From Billgrantia azerbaijanica (GTDB taxonomy: Bacteria; Pseudomonadota; Gammaproteobacteria; Pseudomonadales; Halomonadaceae): 64,000 nt of DNA. The DNA lies in NCBI GenBank assembly GCA_004551485.1, contig SBLD01000001.1:102327-166326 (forward strand), written 5' to 3'. Below the pieces are notes generated by a model. It made no database searches. It was not told where the DNA came from and saw only the letters and a list, made by a program, of their open reading frames with translations. Position numbers and translations under genes: made by a program. Below, piece by piece: positions 11,965-22,095 of the stretch; positions within the stretch are counted from its first letter, which is position 1, and each line of letters opens with the position of its first letter.

Positions 11965-13032
11965 ATGAACGCCCCGCTTTCCCTGGCCGAGCGCCAGCCC
12001 GTTGCCACCCCCACTGACATGCGCCGCGAGACGCGGCTGCCGACCCCCGCCGAGCTGCACGCCCGGCTGCCCCTCGCCCCCGAACTCGCCGCGCGTATCG
12101 CGGCGCAGCGCGACGCCGTGCGGCGCATCGTCAGCGGTGACGACGACCGCCTGCTGGTGGTGGTCGGCCCCTGCTCGATCCACGACCCGGCCGCCGCCCT
12201 GGCGTACGCCCGCCGCCTCGCCGCGCTGGCGCCCGCCATCTCCGACCGGCTGCTGCCGGTAATGCGCGTCTACGTCGAGAAGCCGCGCACCACGGTGGGT
12301 TGGAAGGGGCTCGCCTACGACCCGGACCTCGATGGCAGCGGCGACATGGCGCGCGGCCTCACCCTCTCGCGCCAACTGATGCGCGAGGTCGCCGCGCTCG
12401 GCCTGCCGGTGGCCACCGAGCTGCTGCAGCCGATGCTTGCCCCCTACCTGGACGACCTGCTGGCCTGGGTGGCGATCGGCGCGCGCACCACCGAATCGCA
12501 ACTGCACCGCGAGCTGGCCAGCGGCCTCGACGCCGCCGTGGGCTTCAAGAACGCCACCGGCGGCGAGCTGCAGGTGGCGCTGGACGCCATGCGCTCGGCG
12601 GCCCACCCGCACCAGCACTTCGCCCTGGACGCGGCCGGCCATCCGGTGGTGCGCGACACCGCCGGCAACCCTCACACCCACGTGGTGCTGCGCGGCGGTC
12701 GCAGCGGCCCGAACCACGACGCCGCCTCGGTGCGGGCGGCCCGCGAGGCGCTGGCGGCCGCCGGGCTCAAGGCGCGCCTGATGGTGGACTGCAGCCACGC
12801 CAACGCGTGCAAGGACCATCGGCGCCAGGCGGCGGTGCTGCGCGACGTGCTCGCCCAGCGCCGCGCCGGCGAGCGCTCGCTGGCCGGGGTGATGCTCGAG
12901 AGCCACCTCAACGAGGGCAAGCAGCCGCTCGAGCGGGAGCGGCTGCGCTACGGCGTCTCCATCACCGATGCCTGCCTGGGCTGGGAGGAGACCGAGGCAC
13001 TGCTGTGCGAGGCCGCCGAGCAGCTGCGCTGA
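11965..13032 (+). CDS. 3-deoxy-7-phosphoheptulonate synthase, class I (AroF/AroG/AroH type)
   Basis: Condenses phosphoenolpyruvate with erythrose 4-phosphate, the first step of aromatic amino-acid synthesis. The 355-aa product has class I blocks VVGPCSIHDP, MRVYVEKPRTTVGWKG, GARTTESQ, GFKNATGG and MVDCSHANACKDH. The ATG at 11965 has GGAG 9 nt upstream; an in-frame ATG at 11935 lacks one. Which isozyme (Tyr, Phe or Trp sensitive) cannot be told by eye. Two aromatic leader peptides upstream suggest control by all three amino acids. Confidence 0.93.
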   Translation: MNAPLSLAERQPVATPTDMRRETRLPTPAELHARLPLAPELAARIAAQRDAVRRIVSGDDDRLLVVVGPCSIHDPAAALAYARRLAALAPAISDRLLPVMRVYVEKPRTTVGWKGLAYDPDLDGSGDMARGLTLSRQLMREVAALGLPVATELLQPMLAPYLDDLLAWVAIGARTTESQLHRELASGLDAAVGFKNATGGELQVALDAMRSAAHPHQHFALDAAGHPVVRDTAGNPHTHVVLRGGRSGPNHDAASVRAAREALAAAGLKARLMVDCSHANACKDHRRQAAVLRDVLAQRRAGERSLAGVMLESHLNEGKQPLERERLRYGVSITDACLGWEETEALLCEAAEQLR

Positions 13033-13135
13033 GTCGCCACCACCGTGAGCGGCGCCGGAACCAGTGGTTGGCCCTGTACCCGGGCGGACGATGTCGGGAT
13101 AATCCCGCCAGTCCCGTCCGCCCGAGGAGCCCCGC

Positions 13136-13648
13136 ATGCCATTTCGCTTCGAAGACCACGACCCGGAGACCTACCGGCGCAAGGCGCGCTTCGTCGCCGT
13201 GGCCATGGCCGCCCAGTTCATCGTCTTCGGGGTGGTGTTCGCGCAGCTGCTCACCGCCAACTTTGGCTCCAGCCTGTGGCTCAACGCCCTGGGCGTGTTC
13301 CTGGGGCTGCTGGCCACCAGCCTGGTGTTCGCCGTGCTGCGCGAGCGTCCCTGGATGGCCGACATGCGCTACGCCTGGCAGCTCAAGCACCATCTTGCGC
13401 GCCTCAGCAGTCATCTCTCGACCCTGCGCCGGGCCGTGGAGGAGGGCGACGACGTCGCCCTGCACCTGCTCACTTCCTACCACCAGGGCATGGCGCAGCT
13501 CGCCGAGCTCGACGGCCGCACCCTCGACGACGACAGCGAACGGGCGGCCGAACGGGTATGGGTGCGCGGGCTGCGTCGCGACAGGGGGCTACCCGAGCGG
13601 GTCGAGGGGTTCGACCCCGAGGAACTGCGCGCCTTCCGCCAGAGGTAA
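13136..13648 (+). CDS. DUF3087-family membrane protein
   Basis: 170-aa protein with two hydrophobic segments, about residues 20-42 and 47-66, followed by a soluble helical C-terminal half rich in Arg, Glu and Leu. The N-terminal HDPETYRRKARF pattern fits the DUF3087 family of gammaproteobacterial proteins of unknown function; this is family recognition by eye. It follows the DAHP synthase gene by 103 bp and ends 3 bp before the convergent ppk1 stop. Confidence 0.7.
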   Translation: MPFRFEDHDPETYRRKARFVAVAMAAQFIVFGVVFAQLLTANFGSSLWLNALGVFLGLLATSLVFAVLRERPWMADMRYAWQLKHHLARLSSHLSTLRRAVEEGDDVALHLLTSYHQGMAQLAELDGRTLDDDSERAAERVWVRGLRRDRGLPERVEGFDPEELRAFRQR

Positions 13649-13651
13649 GGC

Positions 13652-15898
13652 TCAGGCCTTCGCGGCGTAGGCGTAGAGCAGCGTCTCCTGGGCGCTGATC
13701 GGGGCGCTGTCGCCGGGCTGCGGGCGGCGGTAGGTGCCGTCGGGCTGCAGGAGCCAGCTCTGGCAGTTGTCCACCAGGTAGGTCTCCAGATCCTTGCGCA
13801 CCCGGGCGGCGAGCTTCCTGTCGCGCAGCGGAAAGGCCGTCTCCACGCGGTGGAACATGTTGCGCGCCATGAAGTCGGCGCTGGAGCCCCAGGTCTCCGG
13901 CTTGCCGTCGTTGTGGAAGTGGAAGACGCGGGTGTGCTCGAGGAAGCGGCCGATGATCGAGCGCACGCGGATGGTCTCCGAGATCCCCGGCACGCCGGGG
14001 CGCAGGCAGCACATGCCGCGGATGATCAGGTCACACTCCACCCCGGCCCGGGAGGCGCGGTAGAGCGCCTGGATCAGCTTGGGCTCGGTGAGGGAGTTGC
14101 ACTTGATGATCAGGCGCGCGTCGCGCCCGCGGCGGGCATGCTCCGCCTCGCGGTCGATCATCGCCACCAGTTGCTCGTGGAGGGTGAAGGGGGCGTGCAG
14201 CAGACGGTCGATGTGGCGGGCGCGGCCCATGCCGGAGAGCTGCTGGAAGACCTTGTGCACGTCGGCGCACAGCGTCCGGTCGGCGGTCAGCAGGCTGTAG
14301 TCGGTGTAGAGCTTGGCCGTGCGGGAATGGTAGTTGCCGGTGCCGAGATGGGCGTAGTGGCGCAGCTTGCCGCGCTCGCGACGCACGATGTGCATCATCT
14401 TGGCGTGGGTCTTGTAGGCCATCACGCCGTAGATGACGATGGCACCGGCCTCCTGCAGCCGCGAGGCCAGCGCCAGGTTGTCGGCCTCGTCGAAGCGCGC
14501 GCGCAGCTCGATCACCACCGTGACTTCCTTGCCATTGGCGGCGGCTTCCACCAGGGCCGTGACGATGGCGGAGTCGGCCCCGGTGCGGTAGAGCGTCTGC
14601 TTGATGGCCAGCACGTCGGGGTCGCGTGCCGCCTCGCGCAGCAGGTCCTCCACCGGCGAGAAGGCCTGGAAGGGGTGGTGGAGCAGGATGTCGCCCTCGG
14701 CGATGGCGGCGAACAGGCTCTCCTTGCGCAGCAGCGGCTTGGGCAGGCCGGGGGTGAAGGGGCGGTAGAGCAGGTCGGGGCGGTCGACCTCGCCGAGGAC
14801 CGACATCATGCGCGTCAGGTTGACCGGGCCGTTGACCCGGTAGAGGTCCGTCTCCCCGAGTTCGAACTGCTTGAGCAGGAAGCTCGCGAGCGCCTCGGGG
14901 CAGTTGTCGGCCACCTCCAGGCGCACCCCGCTGCCATAGCGCCGCGCGAGCAGTTCGCCGCGCAGCGCCGAGGCCAGGTCGGAGACCTCCTCCGGGTCCA
15001 CCGAGAGGTCGGCGTTGCGGGTCAGGCGGAACTGGTAGAGGCCGCGCACCGCCATGCCGGGGAACACCTCCTCGGCGTGGGCATGGATCATCGAGGAGAG
15101 GAACACGAACTCGCGGAAGCCCTCCTCGCACAGCGCCTCGGGCAGGGCGATCACCCGCGGTAGCGAGCGCGGGGCGGGAAGGATGGCCATCCCCCCTTCA
15201 CGACCGAAGGCGTCCTTGCCCTCGAGCTCGACGATGAAGTTGAGGCTCTTGTTGACCAGCCGCGGAAAGGGGTGCGAGGGATCGAGCCCGATGGGACTGA
15301 TCACCGGCATGATCTCGGCTTCGAAGTAGTCGCGCACCCAGGCACCCTGTGCCTCGGTCCATTCGGTGCGGCGGCGGAAGCGCAGCCCCTGGGCCTCCAG
15401 GGCGGGAATCAGCGAGTCGTTGAGAATCTGGTACTGGCGTGCCACCTGGGCGTGGGCCAGTTCGCTGATTTCGGCGAGCACCGAGCGTGGCGAACGGCCG
15501 TCGGCCCCGGTCGACTCGTCGCCCAGGGCGATCTGATGCTTGAGCCCGGCCACGCGGATCTCGAAGAACTCGTCGAGGTTCGACGAGAAGATCAGCAGGA
15601 ACATCAACCGGTTGAGAAGCGGGTGCGCCTCGTCCAGGGCCTGCTCGAGCACGCGGATGTTGAACTGCAGGTGGGAGAGCTCGCGGTTGAAGTAGAGGCT
15701 CGGGTCGCCGAGGTCGGCTTCCGGGTCGGGAATCGCCTTGGGCTTGATGCCGGTGCCGGTCTGGTTGAGGCGCGGCGTGACCGGCTCGCCGGGCGAGTCG
15801 GCTGCTGTTGGCACGCTCGCTTCGCGGGCGGAATCCTGGGCCGGCGCCGACGGGGTCGGCGCGCGGTGGGACATAGCGGGGCTGTGCGAGTCTTCCAT
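13652..15898 (-). CDS. ppk1: Polyphosphate kinase 1
   Basis: Reversibly transfers the gamma phosphate of ATP to growing polyphosphate. The 748-aa protein has a non-conserved, Pro/Ala-rich N-terminal extension of about 65 residues. The PPK N domain begins at LYFNRELSHLQFNIRVLEQA, and the catalytic domains include IELRARFDEADN, the histidine region MAYKTHAKMMHIVRRE and HLGTGNYHSRTAKLYTDY. hemB lies upstream on the same strand with a 47-bp gap. Confidence 0.96.
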   Translation of the reverse strand: MEDSHSPAMSHRAPTPSAPAQDSAREASVPTAADSPGEPVTPRLNQTGTGIKPKAIPDPEADLGDPSLYFNRELSHLQFNIRVLEQALDEAHPLLNRLMFLLIFSSNLDEFFEIRVAGLKHQIALGDESTGADGRSPRSVLAEISELAHAQVARQYQILNDSLIPALEAQGLRFRRRTEWTEAQGAWVRDYFEAEIMPVISPIGLDPSHPFPRLVNKSLNFIVELEGKDAFGREGGMAILPAPRSLPRVIALPEALCEEGFREFVFLSSMIHAHAEEVFPGMAVRGLYQFRLTRNADLSVDPEEVSDLASALRGELLARRYGSGVRLEVADNCPEALASFLLKQFELGETDLYRVNGPVNLTRMMSVLGEVDRPDLLYRPFTPGLPKPLLRKESLFAAIAEGDILLHHPFQAFSPVEDLLREAARDPDVLAIKQTLYRTGADSAIVTALVEAAANGKEVTVVIELRARFDEADNLALASRLQEAGAIVIYGVMAYKTHAKMMHIVRRERGKLRHYAHLGTGNYHSRTAKLYTDYSLLTADRTLCADVHKVFQQLSGMGRARHIDRLLHAPFTLHEQLVAMIDREAEHARRGRDARLIIKCNSLTEPKLIQALYRASRAGVECDLIIRGMCCLRPGVPGISETIRVRSIIGRFLEHTRVFHFHNDGKPETWGSSADFMARNMFHRVETAFPLRDRKLAARVRKDLETYLVDNCQSWLLQPDGTYRRPQPGDSAPISAQETLLYAYAAKA

Positions 15899-15945
15899 GG
15901 TCTCTCTCTAATGTGTCAGCGGACCGGAAGGGCACGGCCCTCCGG

Positions 15946-16995
<1,050 letters not shown>

Positions 16996-17100
16996 CTAGC
17001 GGCGGCGGATGACGGTTCGATGACAGGACTGGTCGTTGCCCGAGTATATCAGCGTCATTCGGTGCCGGAAGCCGCGTCTTGTCGCACCCCGCGCGACTCT

Positions 17101-17140
17101 CTACAGTGTGGCTTTTCAGGCTACAGTGTGGCTTTTCAGG
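17101..17140 (+). repeat. Perfect 20-bp tandem duplication upstream of elbB
   Basis: CTACAGTGTGGCTTTTCAGG occurs twice, back to back (17101-17120 and 17121-17140), about 55 bp before the elbB start in the hemB/elbB divergent region. A third, partial start (CGACAG) follows. It may duplicate a binding site or simply be a slippage product. Confidence 0.9.
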
Positions 17141-17192
17141 CGACAGTTGCGGGCTTCCCCTCCGGGCGGGCCCTTCATTCAAGGAGAGAGGC

Positions 17193-17855
17193 ATGAGTAA
17201 ACAGGTGGCGGTCATCCTGTCCGGGTGCGGCGTCCAGGATGGCTCGGAGATCTACGAGACGACGTTGACCCTGCTGCGGCTCGACCAGCTGGGCATCGGC
17301 TATCGCTGCTTTGCGCCGGACATCGCCCAGCACCACGTCATCGACCATTGCCGCGGCGAGGTGGCCGAGGGCGAGAGCCGCAACGTGCTGGTCGAGGCGG
17401 CGCGCCTGGCGCGCGGGGGCATCTCGCCGCTGGCCGAGCTGGAGGCCGATGACTTCGATGCGGTGATCCTGCCGGGGGGCTTCGGCGTGGCCAAGAACCT
17501 GTCGAACTTCGCCGAGGCCGGCAACGCCATGGAGCCGCTCGAGGCGCTGGTCGAGCCCGTCAGGGAATTTCACGAGGCGCGCAAGCCCATCGGCCTGATG
17601 TGCATCGCGCCGGCGCTGGCGCCCAAGCTGCTGGGCCCCGGCATCGCCGTGACGGTGGGGCACGACCCGGGGGTCGCCGGCGCCATCAGCGCCATGGGCG
17701 GGTTGCACCGCAGCTGCGGCGTCGAGGACATCGTGGTCGATTTCGAGAACCGCGTGGTGTCGACCCCCGCCTACATGCTGGCCACGCGCATCAGCGAGGC
17801 GGCCACCGGCATCTTCAAGCTGGTCGATCGCATCGACGAGCTGATGGATCTGTAG
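17193..17855 (+). CDS. elbB: ElbB-type glyoxalase/DJ-1 superfamily protein
   Basis: 220-aa member of the DJ-1/PfpI superfamily. E. coli ElbB has glyoxalase activity and was linked to isoprenoid synthesis. Visible features are VILSGCGVQDGSEIYE at the N-terminus, VILPGGFGVAKNLSNFA, and the nucleophile Cys in LMCIAPALAPKL. The ATG at 17193 has GAGAGAGG upstream. It is divergent from hemB and convergent with tatC, with a strong hairpin between the two. Confidence 0.92.
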   Translation: MSKQVAVILSGCGVQDGSEIYETTLTLLRLDQLGIGYRCFAPDIAQHHVIDHCRGEVAEGESRNVLVEAARLARGGISPLAELEADDFDAVILPGGFGVAKNLSNFAEAGNAMEPLEALVEPVREFHEARKPIGLMCIAPALAPKLLGPGIAVTVGHDPGVAGAISAMGGLHRSCGVEDIVVDFENRVVSTPAYMLATRISEAATGIFKLVDRIDELMDL

Positions 17856-17878
17856 GCCCGGTACGGCAGATCAACGGC

Positions 17879-17911
17879 AAGACGCCCGGGGGCAGGCCTC
17901 CCGGGCGTCTT
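17879..17911. terminator. Bidirectional hairpin between elbB and tatC
   Basis: AAGACGCCCGGG (17879-17890) pairs perfectly with CCCGGGCGTCTT (17900-17911) around a 9-nt loop. It lies between convergent stops and can serve both transcripts, though T-runs are short. Confidence 0.7.
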
Positions 17912-17931
17912 CGTCTGCCCCGCCTGCGGGC

Positions 17932-18714
17932 TCAGGTCTCGTCGCGCTCGGCGTCCTCGTCCTCCTCGCTCTGGCGACGGCGGTGGCGCACCAGCCGACC
18001 GAACAGGATTCCCACCTCGTAGAGCAGGTACATGGGCACTGCCAGCAGGCTCTGCGAGATCACGTCCGGCGGGGTGAGCAGCATGCCCACCACGAAGCAG
18101 CCGAGGATGACGTAGGGCCGCTTGCGCGACAGGCTCTCCACCGTGGTCGCGCCCGAGGCGATCAGCAGGAAGGTGGCGATGGGGATCTCGAAGGCCACGC
18201 CGAAGGCGAAGAAGAGCTTGAGGACGAAGTTGAGGTACTGGTTGATGTCGGTCATCACCGCCACGTTCTCCGGCCCGGTCTGAGTGAAGAACTCGAACAG
18301 CAGTGGGAAGACCACGAAGTAGGCGAAGGCCGCCCCGGCGTAGAAGAGCGCCACGCTGGAGGCCAGTATCGGCAGGGCCAGCGCCTTCTCGTTGTCGTAG
18401 AGGCCGGGCGCCACGAAGGCCCAGGCCTGGTGCAGTACGTAGGGGATGGCGGCGAACACCGCCACCACCAGGGTCAGCTTGAAGGGGGCCAGGAACGGTG
18501 AGGCCACCTCGGTGGCGATCATCTGCGAGCCTTCCGGCAGCAGCGCCATCAGCGGCTGTGCCACGAAGGTGTAGATGTCGTTGGCGAAGGCGTAGAGGCC
18601 GAGGAAGATGACCAGGATCGCCACCACCGCGCGCAGCAGGCGCGAGCGCAGCTCCACCAGGTGCTCGATCAGCGGCGCCTGGGCCAGGTCCGGCTTGTTG
18701 TCGGAGTCGCTCAT
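17932..18714 (-). CDS. tatC: Sec-independent protein translocase subunit TatC
   Basis: Receptor of the Tat pathway; it recognises twin-arginine signals together with TatB in the inner membrane. The 260-aa protein has the typical N-terminus APLIEHLVELRSRLLRAVVA, six hydrophobic segments and the conserved FGVAFEIPIA loop, with a charged tail. The start overlaps the tatB stop by 4 bp. It is the last gene of ubiE-ubiJ-ubiB-hisE-tatABC. Confidence 0.96.
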   Translation of the reverse strand: MSDSDNKPDLAQAPLIEHLVELRSRLLRAVVAILVIFLGLYAFANDIYTFVAQPLMALLPEGSQMIATEVASPFLAPFKLTLVVAVFAAIPYVLHQAWAFVAPGLYDNEKALALPILASSVALFYAGAAFAYFVVFPLLFEFFTQTGPENVAVMTDINQYLNFVLKLFFAFGVAFEIPIATFLLIASGATTVESLSRKRPYVILGCFVVGMLLTPPDVISQSLLAVPMYLLYEVGILFGRLVRHRRRQSEEDEDAERDET

Positions 18715-19139
18715 CGGGAGGCGGCATCCTTCTCGTCGTCAGCGGGAGAGGCGTCGTCCTTGACGTTGGCCAGGGCGTCGTCCAGGCGAGACGCGGCGGG
18801 CTTGCGTGGCGCGTCGTCGTCGCTCGCCTCGCTGGCCGGCGGTGATGCCGAGGCATCGCGGCGCCGGGGCGGCGTCTCCTCCTCGGCGAGGCTCTCCACC
18901 TCGCGCTTCGCCTTGCCAAGGCTCTCGTCGAGCTTGGCCTGCTGCTCCTTGAGCTTCTGGCGCAGCTCCTCGGCTTCCAGCTGGGCGTTGATCTCCCGCT
19001 GCATGCCGGACACGGTGCGCTTGATCTTGCCGACCCACAGCCCCAGGGTACGGGCGGCCTTGGGCAGCCGCTCGGGACCGAGCACGAGCAGCCCCACGAT
19101 GCCGAGCACCAGCAGTTCGAGAAAGCCGATATCGAACAT
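18711..19139 (-). CDS. tatB: Sec-independent protein translocase subunit TatB
   Basis: 142-aa protein with one N-terminal membrane helix (MFDIGFLELLVLGIVGLLVL) followed by the GPERLP hinge, an amphipathic helix and a long charged, low-complexity tail. Works with TatC in twin-arginine substrate binding. tatA lies 6 bp upstream and tatC overlaps downstream. Confidence 0.94.
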   Translation of the reverse strand: MFDIGFLELLVLGIVGLLVLGPERLPKAARTLGLWVGKIKRTVSGMQREINAQLEAEELRQKLKEQQAKLDESLGKAKREVESLAEEETPPRRRDASASPPASEASDDDAPRKPAASRLDDALANVKDDASPADDEKDAASR

Positions 19140-19145
19140 GGCGGT

Positions 19146-19409
19146 TTACTTGCGCTCTTCCCGGTCCTCGACCTTCTCCTCGGTCTTCTCTTCGGCACGC
19201 ACGTCGTAGGTGTTGGGCGACTCCTCGTGGGTGACCTTGGCCTGGGGCGTCTCCTTGTCGTCCTTGTCCTCCTCGTTGACGGCCTTCTTGAAGCCCTTGA
19301 CCGCGCCGCCCAGGTCGCTGCCCACGTTGCGCAGTTTCTTGGTGCCGAAGATGAGGATGATGATGCCGAGTACGATCAGCAGCTGCCAGATACTGATACC
19401 ACCTAACAT
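19146..19409 (-). CDS. tatA: Sec-independent protein translocase subunit TatA
   Basis: 87-aa pore-forming Tat component: short N-terminal membrane segment ([17 protein letters not shown]), the FGTKKLR hinge, an amphipathic helix ([14 protein letters not shown]) and an acidic/basic tail. First of the tatABC set; hisE lies 46 bp upstream. Confidence 0.95.
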   Translation of the reverse strand: MLGGISIWQLLIVLGIIILIFGTKKLRNVGSDLGGAVKGFKKAVNEEDKDDKETPQAKVTHEESPNTYDVRAEEKTEEKVEDREERK

Positions 19410-19455
19410 GAAGGTTACCTCTGATTCGGGTTTCCGGACGTTCCGGAAGACGGGT

Positions 19456-19791
19456 TCACTTTGACCTTGCGGCCTTCTCTTCGTGCCCGGAAATGCCGAA
19501 GCGACGGGCCAATTCGTCGAGCACGTCGCGGTGCTCGAGCCCCAGGTGCGAGAGCATCACCAGGCTATGAAACCACAGGTCGGCGGTCTCGGCGACCAGG
19601 GCCTGGCGCTCGGCGTCGCCGCCGCCCTCGGCATCCTTGGCCGCGAGCAGGGTTTCGGTGGCCTCCTCGCCCACTTTCTCGAGTATCTTGTTCAGCCCGC
19701 GGTGATGCAAGCTGGCCACGTAGGAGTCGGCGGGGTCGGCGTCGCGGCGGCTGGCCAGCACGTCGAAGAGTTCGTCGAGAATATCACGCAT
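19456..19791 (-). CDS. hisE: Phosphoribosyl-ATP pyrophosphatase
   Basis: Second enzyme of histidine synthesis, hydrolysing phosphoribosyl-ATP to phosphoribosyl-AMP. The 111-aa all-alpha MazG-like protein has [20 protein letters not shown] and [10 protein letters not shown], with [16 protein letters not shown] supplying metal-binding acidic residues. In Pseudomonas hisI precedes hisE; here ubiB is only 30 bp upstream and hisI is missing. Confidence 0.93.
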   Translation of the reverse strand: MRDILDELFDVLASRRDADPADSYVASLHHRGLNKILEKVGEEATETLLAAKDAEGGGDAERQALVAETADLWFHSLVMLSHLGLEHRDVLDELARRFGISGHEEKAARSK

Positions 19792-19821
19792 GTCGGGCGC
19801 TCCGATTGCGGTGGATCAAGA

Positions 19822-21447
19822 TCATTGCCAGAGCAGCAGCAGGAGTCCAATGGCCGCGGCGCCGAGCACCGGCCAGGACTGCTCGCCGGCCCACTGGGCA
19901 AGCGGCTGCCAGGCCAGGGCCAGGGCGATCAGGATGAGGCCCAGGCGCAGGCGCCGGCGGCCGTGCCGGCCCTGGCGCAGCTCGCTGCCGATGTCGGCCA
20001 CGGCGATCGCCTGGCGGCTGCGCTGGCGCCGCTCCTGCTCGACCTGGCTGAGCGCCTGGTGGGCGAGCACCGGCAGCTCCGGCAACTGGCGCGACAGCTC
20101 CGGGGCCTGGCGCTTGAGCGACTCCCACAGCCCGCCGGCCCCGGCGCGCTCCCTCATCCAGCGCTCCAGGTAGGGCTTGGCGGTGGTCCATAGGTCCAGG
20201 TCGGGGTAGAGCTGGCGCCCCAGCCCCTCGATGTTGAGCAGGGTCTTCTGCAGCAGCACCAACTGCGGCTGAACCTCCATGTTGAAGCGCCGCGCGGTCT
20301 GGAAGAGTCCCAGCAGCACCTGGCCGAAGGAGATGTCCTTGAGCGGCTTCTCGAGGATCGGTTCGCACACCGTGCGGATGGCGGCGGCGAACTCGTTGGC
20401 GCGGGTCTCCTCGCCCACCCAGCCGGACTCGATGTGCAGCGCCGCCACCTCGTAGTAGTCCTGGTGGAAGAAGGCGAGCAGGTTGCGCGCCAGGTAGTCC
20501 TGGTCCTCGCGGGTCAGGCTGCCGACGATGCCGCAGTCGATGGCGATGTACTGGGGGTCCTCGGGGTGCTCGCGGGCGACGAAGATGTTGCCGGGGTGCA
20601 TGTCGGCGTGAAAGAAGTTGTCGCGGAACACTTGGGTGAAGAAGATCTCCACGCCGCGTTCGGCGAGACGCTTGAGGTCGGTGCCCTGGGCCTTGAGCGC
20701 CGCGGTGTCGGCCACCGGGATGCCGTGGATGCGCTCCTGGACCATCACCCGGCGGCGGGTGTGACTCCAGTGGATGCCGGGCACGTAGAGCAGCGGCGAG
20801 GCCTTGAAGTTGCGCTTGAGCTGCGAGGTGTTGGCGGCCTCCTTGTGCAGGTCGAGCTCGTCGAACAGCGTCGCCTCGTAGTCACGTACCACCTCCACGG
20901 GGCGCAGGCGGCGCGCCTCGGGGATGCGCGCCAGCACGGCTGCCACCCGGTACATCAGCGCCATGTCCTGGCGCATCACGCGTTCGATGCCGGGACGGAT
21001 GATCTTGACCACCACCTCCTCACCGCTGTGCATCCGGGCGGCGTGCACCTGGGCGATGGAGGCCGAGGCGAGCGGCTCGGCCTCGAAGTGGGCGAAGGCG
21101 AGGTGGAGTGGCAGCTGCAGCTCCGACTCGACCAGCGCGCGCGCCTCGGCGCCGGGAAAGGGCGGCACCTGGTCCTGCAGCCGCTTGAGCTCGTCGGCGA
21201 TCTCCTCGGGCAGCAGGTCGCGGCGCGTGGAGAGCAGTTGGCCGAACTTGACGAAGATGGGGCCGAGCGCCTCGAGTGCCAGGCGCAGCCGCTCGCCGTG
21301 GGAGTGCCGGCCGACCGGCACCAGGCGCAGCGGGGAGAGCTGGAAGAGGGTGCGCAGCGCCCAGGGCAGCCGCTCCAGCGGCAGCAGGGTATCGAGGCGA
21401 TAGCGCGTGATCACCCAGAAGATGCGCAGCAGTCGCAGGGCCATCAC
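19822..21447 (-). CDS. ubiB: Ubiquinone biosynthesis accessory ATPase/kinase-like protein UbiB
   Basis: 541-aa member of the ABC1/ADCK atypical kinase family needed for ubiquinone synthesis. It carries the KxGQ motif in [16 protein letters not shown], kinase-like blocks ([40 protein letters not shown]) and two C-terminal hydrophobic segments (last 45 residues) anchoring it to the inner membrane. It overlaps ubiJ by 4 bp. Confidence 0.95.
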   Translation of the reverse strand: MMALRLLRIFWVITRYRLDTLLPLERLPWALRTLFQLSPLRLVPVGRHSHGERLRLALEALGPIFVKFGQLLSTRRDLLPEEIADELKRLQDQVPPFPGAEARALVESELQLPLHLAFAHFEAEPLASASIAQVHAARMHSGEEVVVKIIRPGIERVMRQDMALMYRVAAVLARIPEARRLRPVEVVRDYEATLFDELDLHKEAANTSQLKRNFKASPLLYVPGIHWSHTRRRVMVQERIHGIPVADTAALKAQGTDLKRLAERGVEIFFTQVFRDNFFHADMHPGNIFVAREHPEDPQYIAIDCGIVGSLTREDQDYLARNLLAFFHQDYYEVAALHIESGWVGEETRANEFAAAIRTVCEPILEKPLKDISFGQVLLGLFQTARRFNMEVQPQLVLLQKTLLNIEGLGRQLYPDLDLWTTAKPYLERWMRERAGAGGLWESLKRQAPELSRQLPELPVLAHQALSQVEQERRQRSRQAIAVADIGSELRQGRHGRRRLRLGLILIALALAWQPLAQWAGEQSWPVLGAAAIGLLLLLWQ

Positions 21448-22091
21448 GAGGGGGCCCCGTTCTCGAGGCGGCGGCGCAGCCGCTCCAGGCGCGCCTCCAG
21501 GCGGTCGGTGGCCACCTCCAGCTCGGTGAGGTGGTCGCGCAGGTTGTCGAGCTGGTGGCGCCCGGGCAGCAGGCGCGCCTCCTCGAAGACGTACTCGGCG
21601 ATGTCGGCGGTCAGCTCGTGGCGTGCGCGCAGCCCCCAGCGCGCCAGCCGGCGCAGCCCCTCGGCGAGGCTGTGGGCCGGCACGTCGCCGAGCCAGTGGG
21701 CGAGCTCGGCCTCCCAGTCCAGGTCGAGGTCGAGGAACAGCTCGCGCACCGCCTCGAGCAGGTGGACGCGGCCGCGCACGGCGAGGCGCCCCTGGAACAT
21801 CAGCCGTTCCATGGAGGCGCCGCCGAGCAGCTCGCCGAGCGTCTCGGCGTCGAGCTCCACCACGGCGTCGGCGGCCGTCTCGTCGCTGTCGTCGTGGTCG
21901 AGGCGCATCAGCTCCACGCCCTGGGGGTGGAAGGTCAGGAGCAGCTCGAGCCGAGGATGTTCGAGGCGCAGCAGCACGCGGCTGCCGGACAGGCGGGCCA
22001 GGCGCGAGGGGGCGGCGGGGTCGCGGGCGAGCAGGGCGTTGAGCGTGCGCTCGATGCCGGCCAGCAGCAGGGTCGGGGTCAGCGTCATCAC
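21444..22091 (-). CDS. ubiJ: Ubiquinone biosynthesis accessory factor UbiJ
   Basis: 215-aa SCP2-domain protein ([20 protein letters not shown]...[11 protein letters not shown]) with a C-terminal coiled coil ([20 protein letters not shown]). In E. coli UbiJ, with UbiK, organises the soluble Ubi complex and binds lipids. It sits between ubiE (4-bp gap) and ubiB (4-bp overlap), the standard position. Confidence 0.88.
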   Translation of the reverse strand: MMTLTPTLLLAGIERTLNALLARDPAAPSRLARLSGSRVLLRLEHPRLELLLTFHPQGVELMRLDHDDSDETAADAVVELDAETLGELLGGASMERLMFQGRLAVRGRVHLLEAVRELFLDLDLDWEAELAHWLGDVPAHSLAEGLRRLARWGLRARHELTADIAEYVFEEARLLPGRHQLDNLRDHLTELEVATDRLEARLERLRRRLENGAPS

Positions 22092-22095
22092 GACC

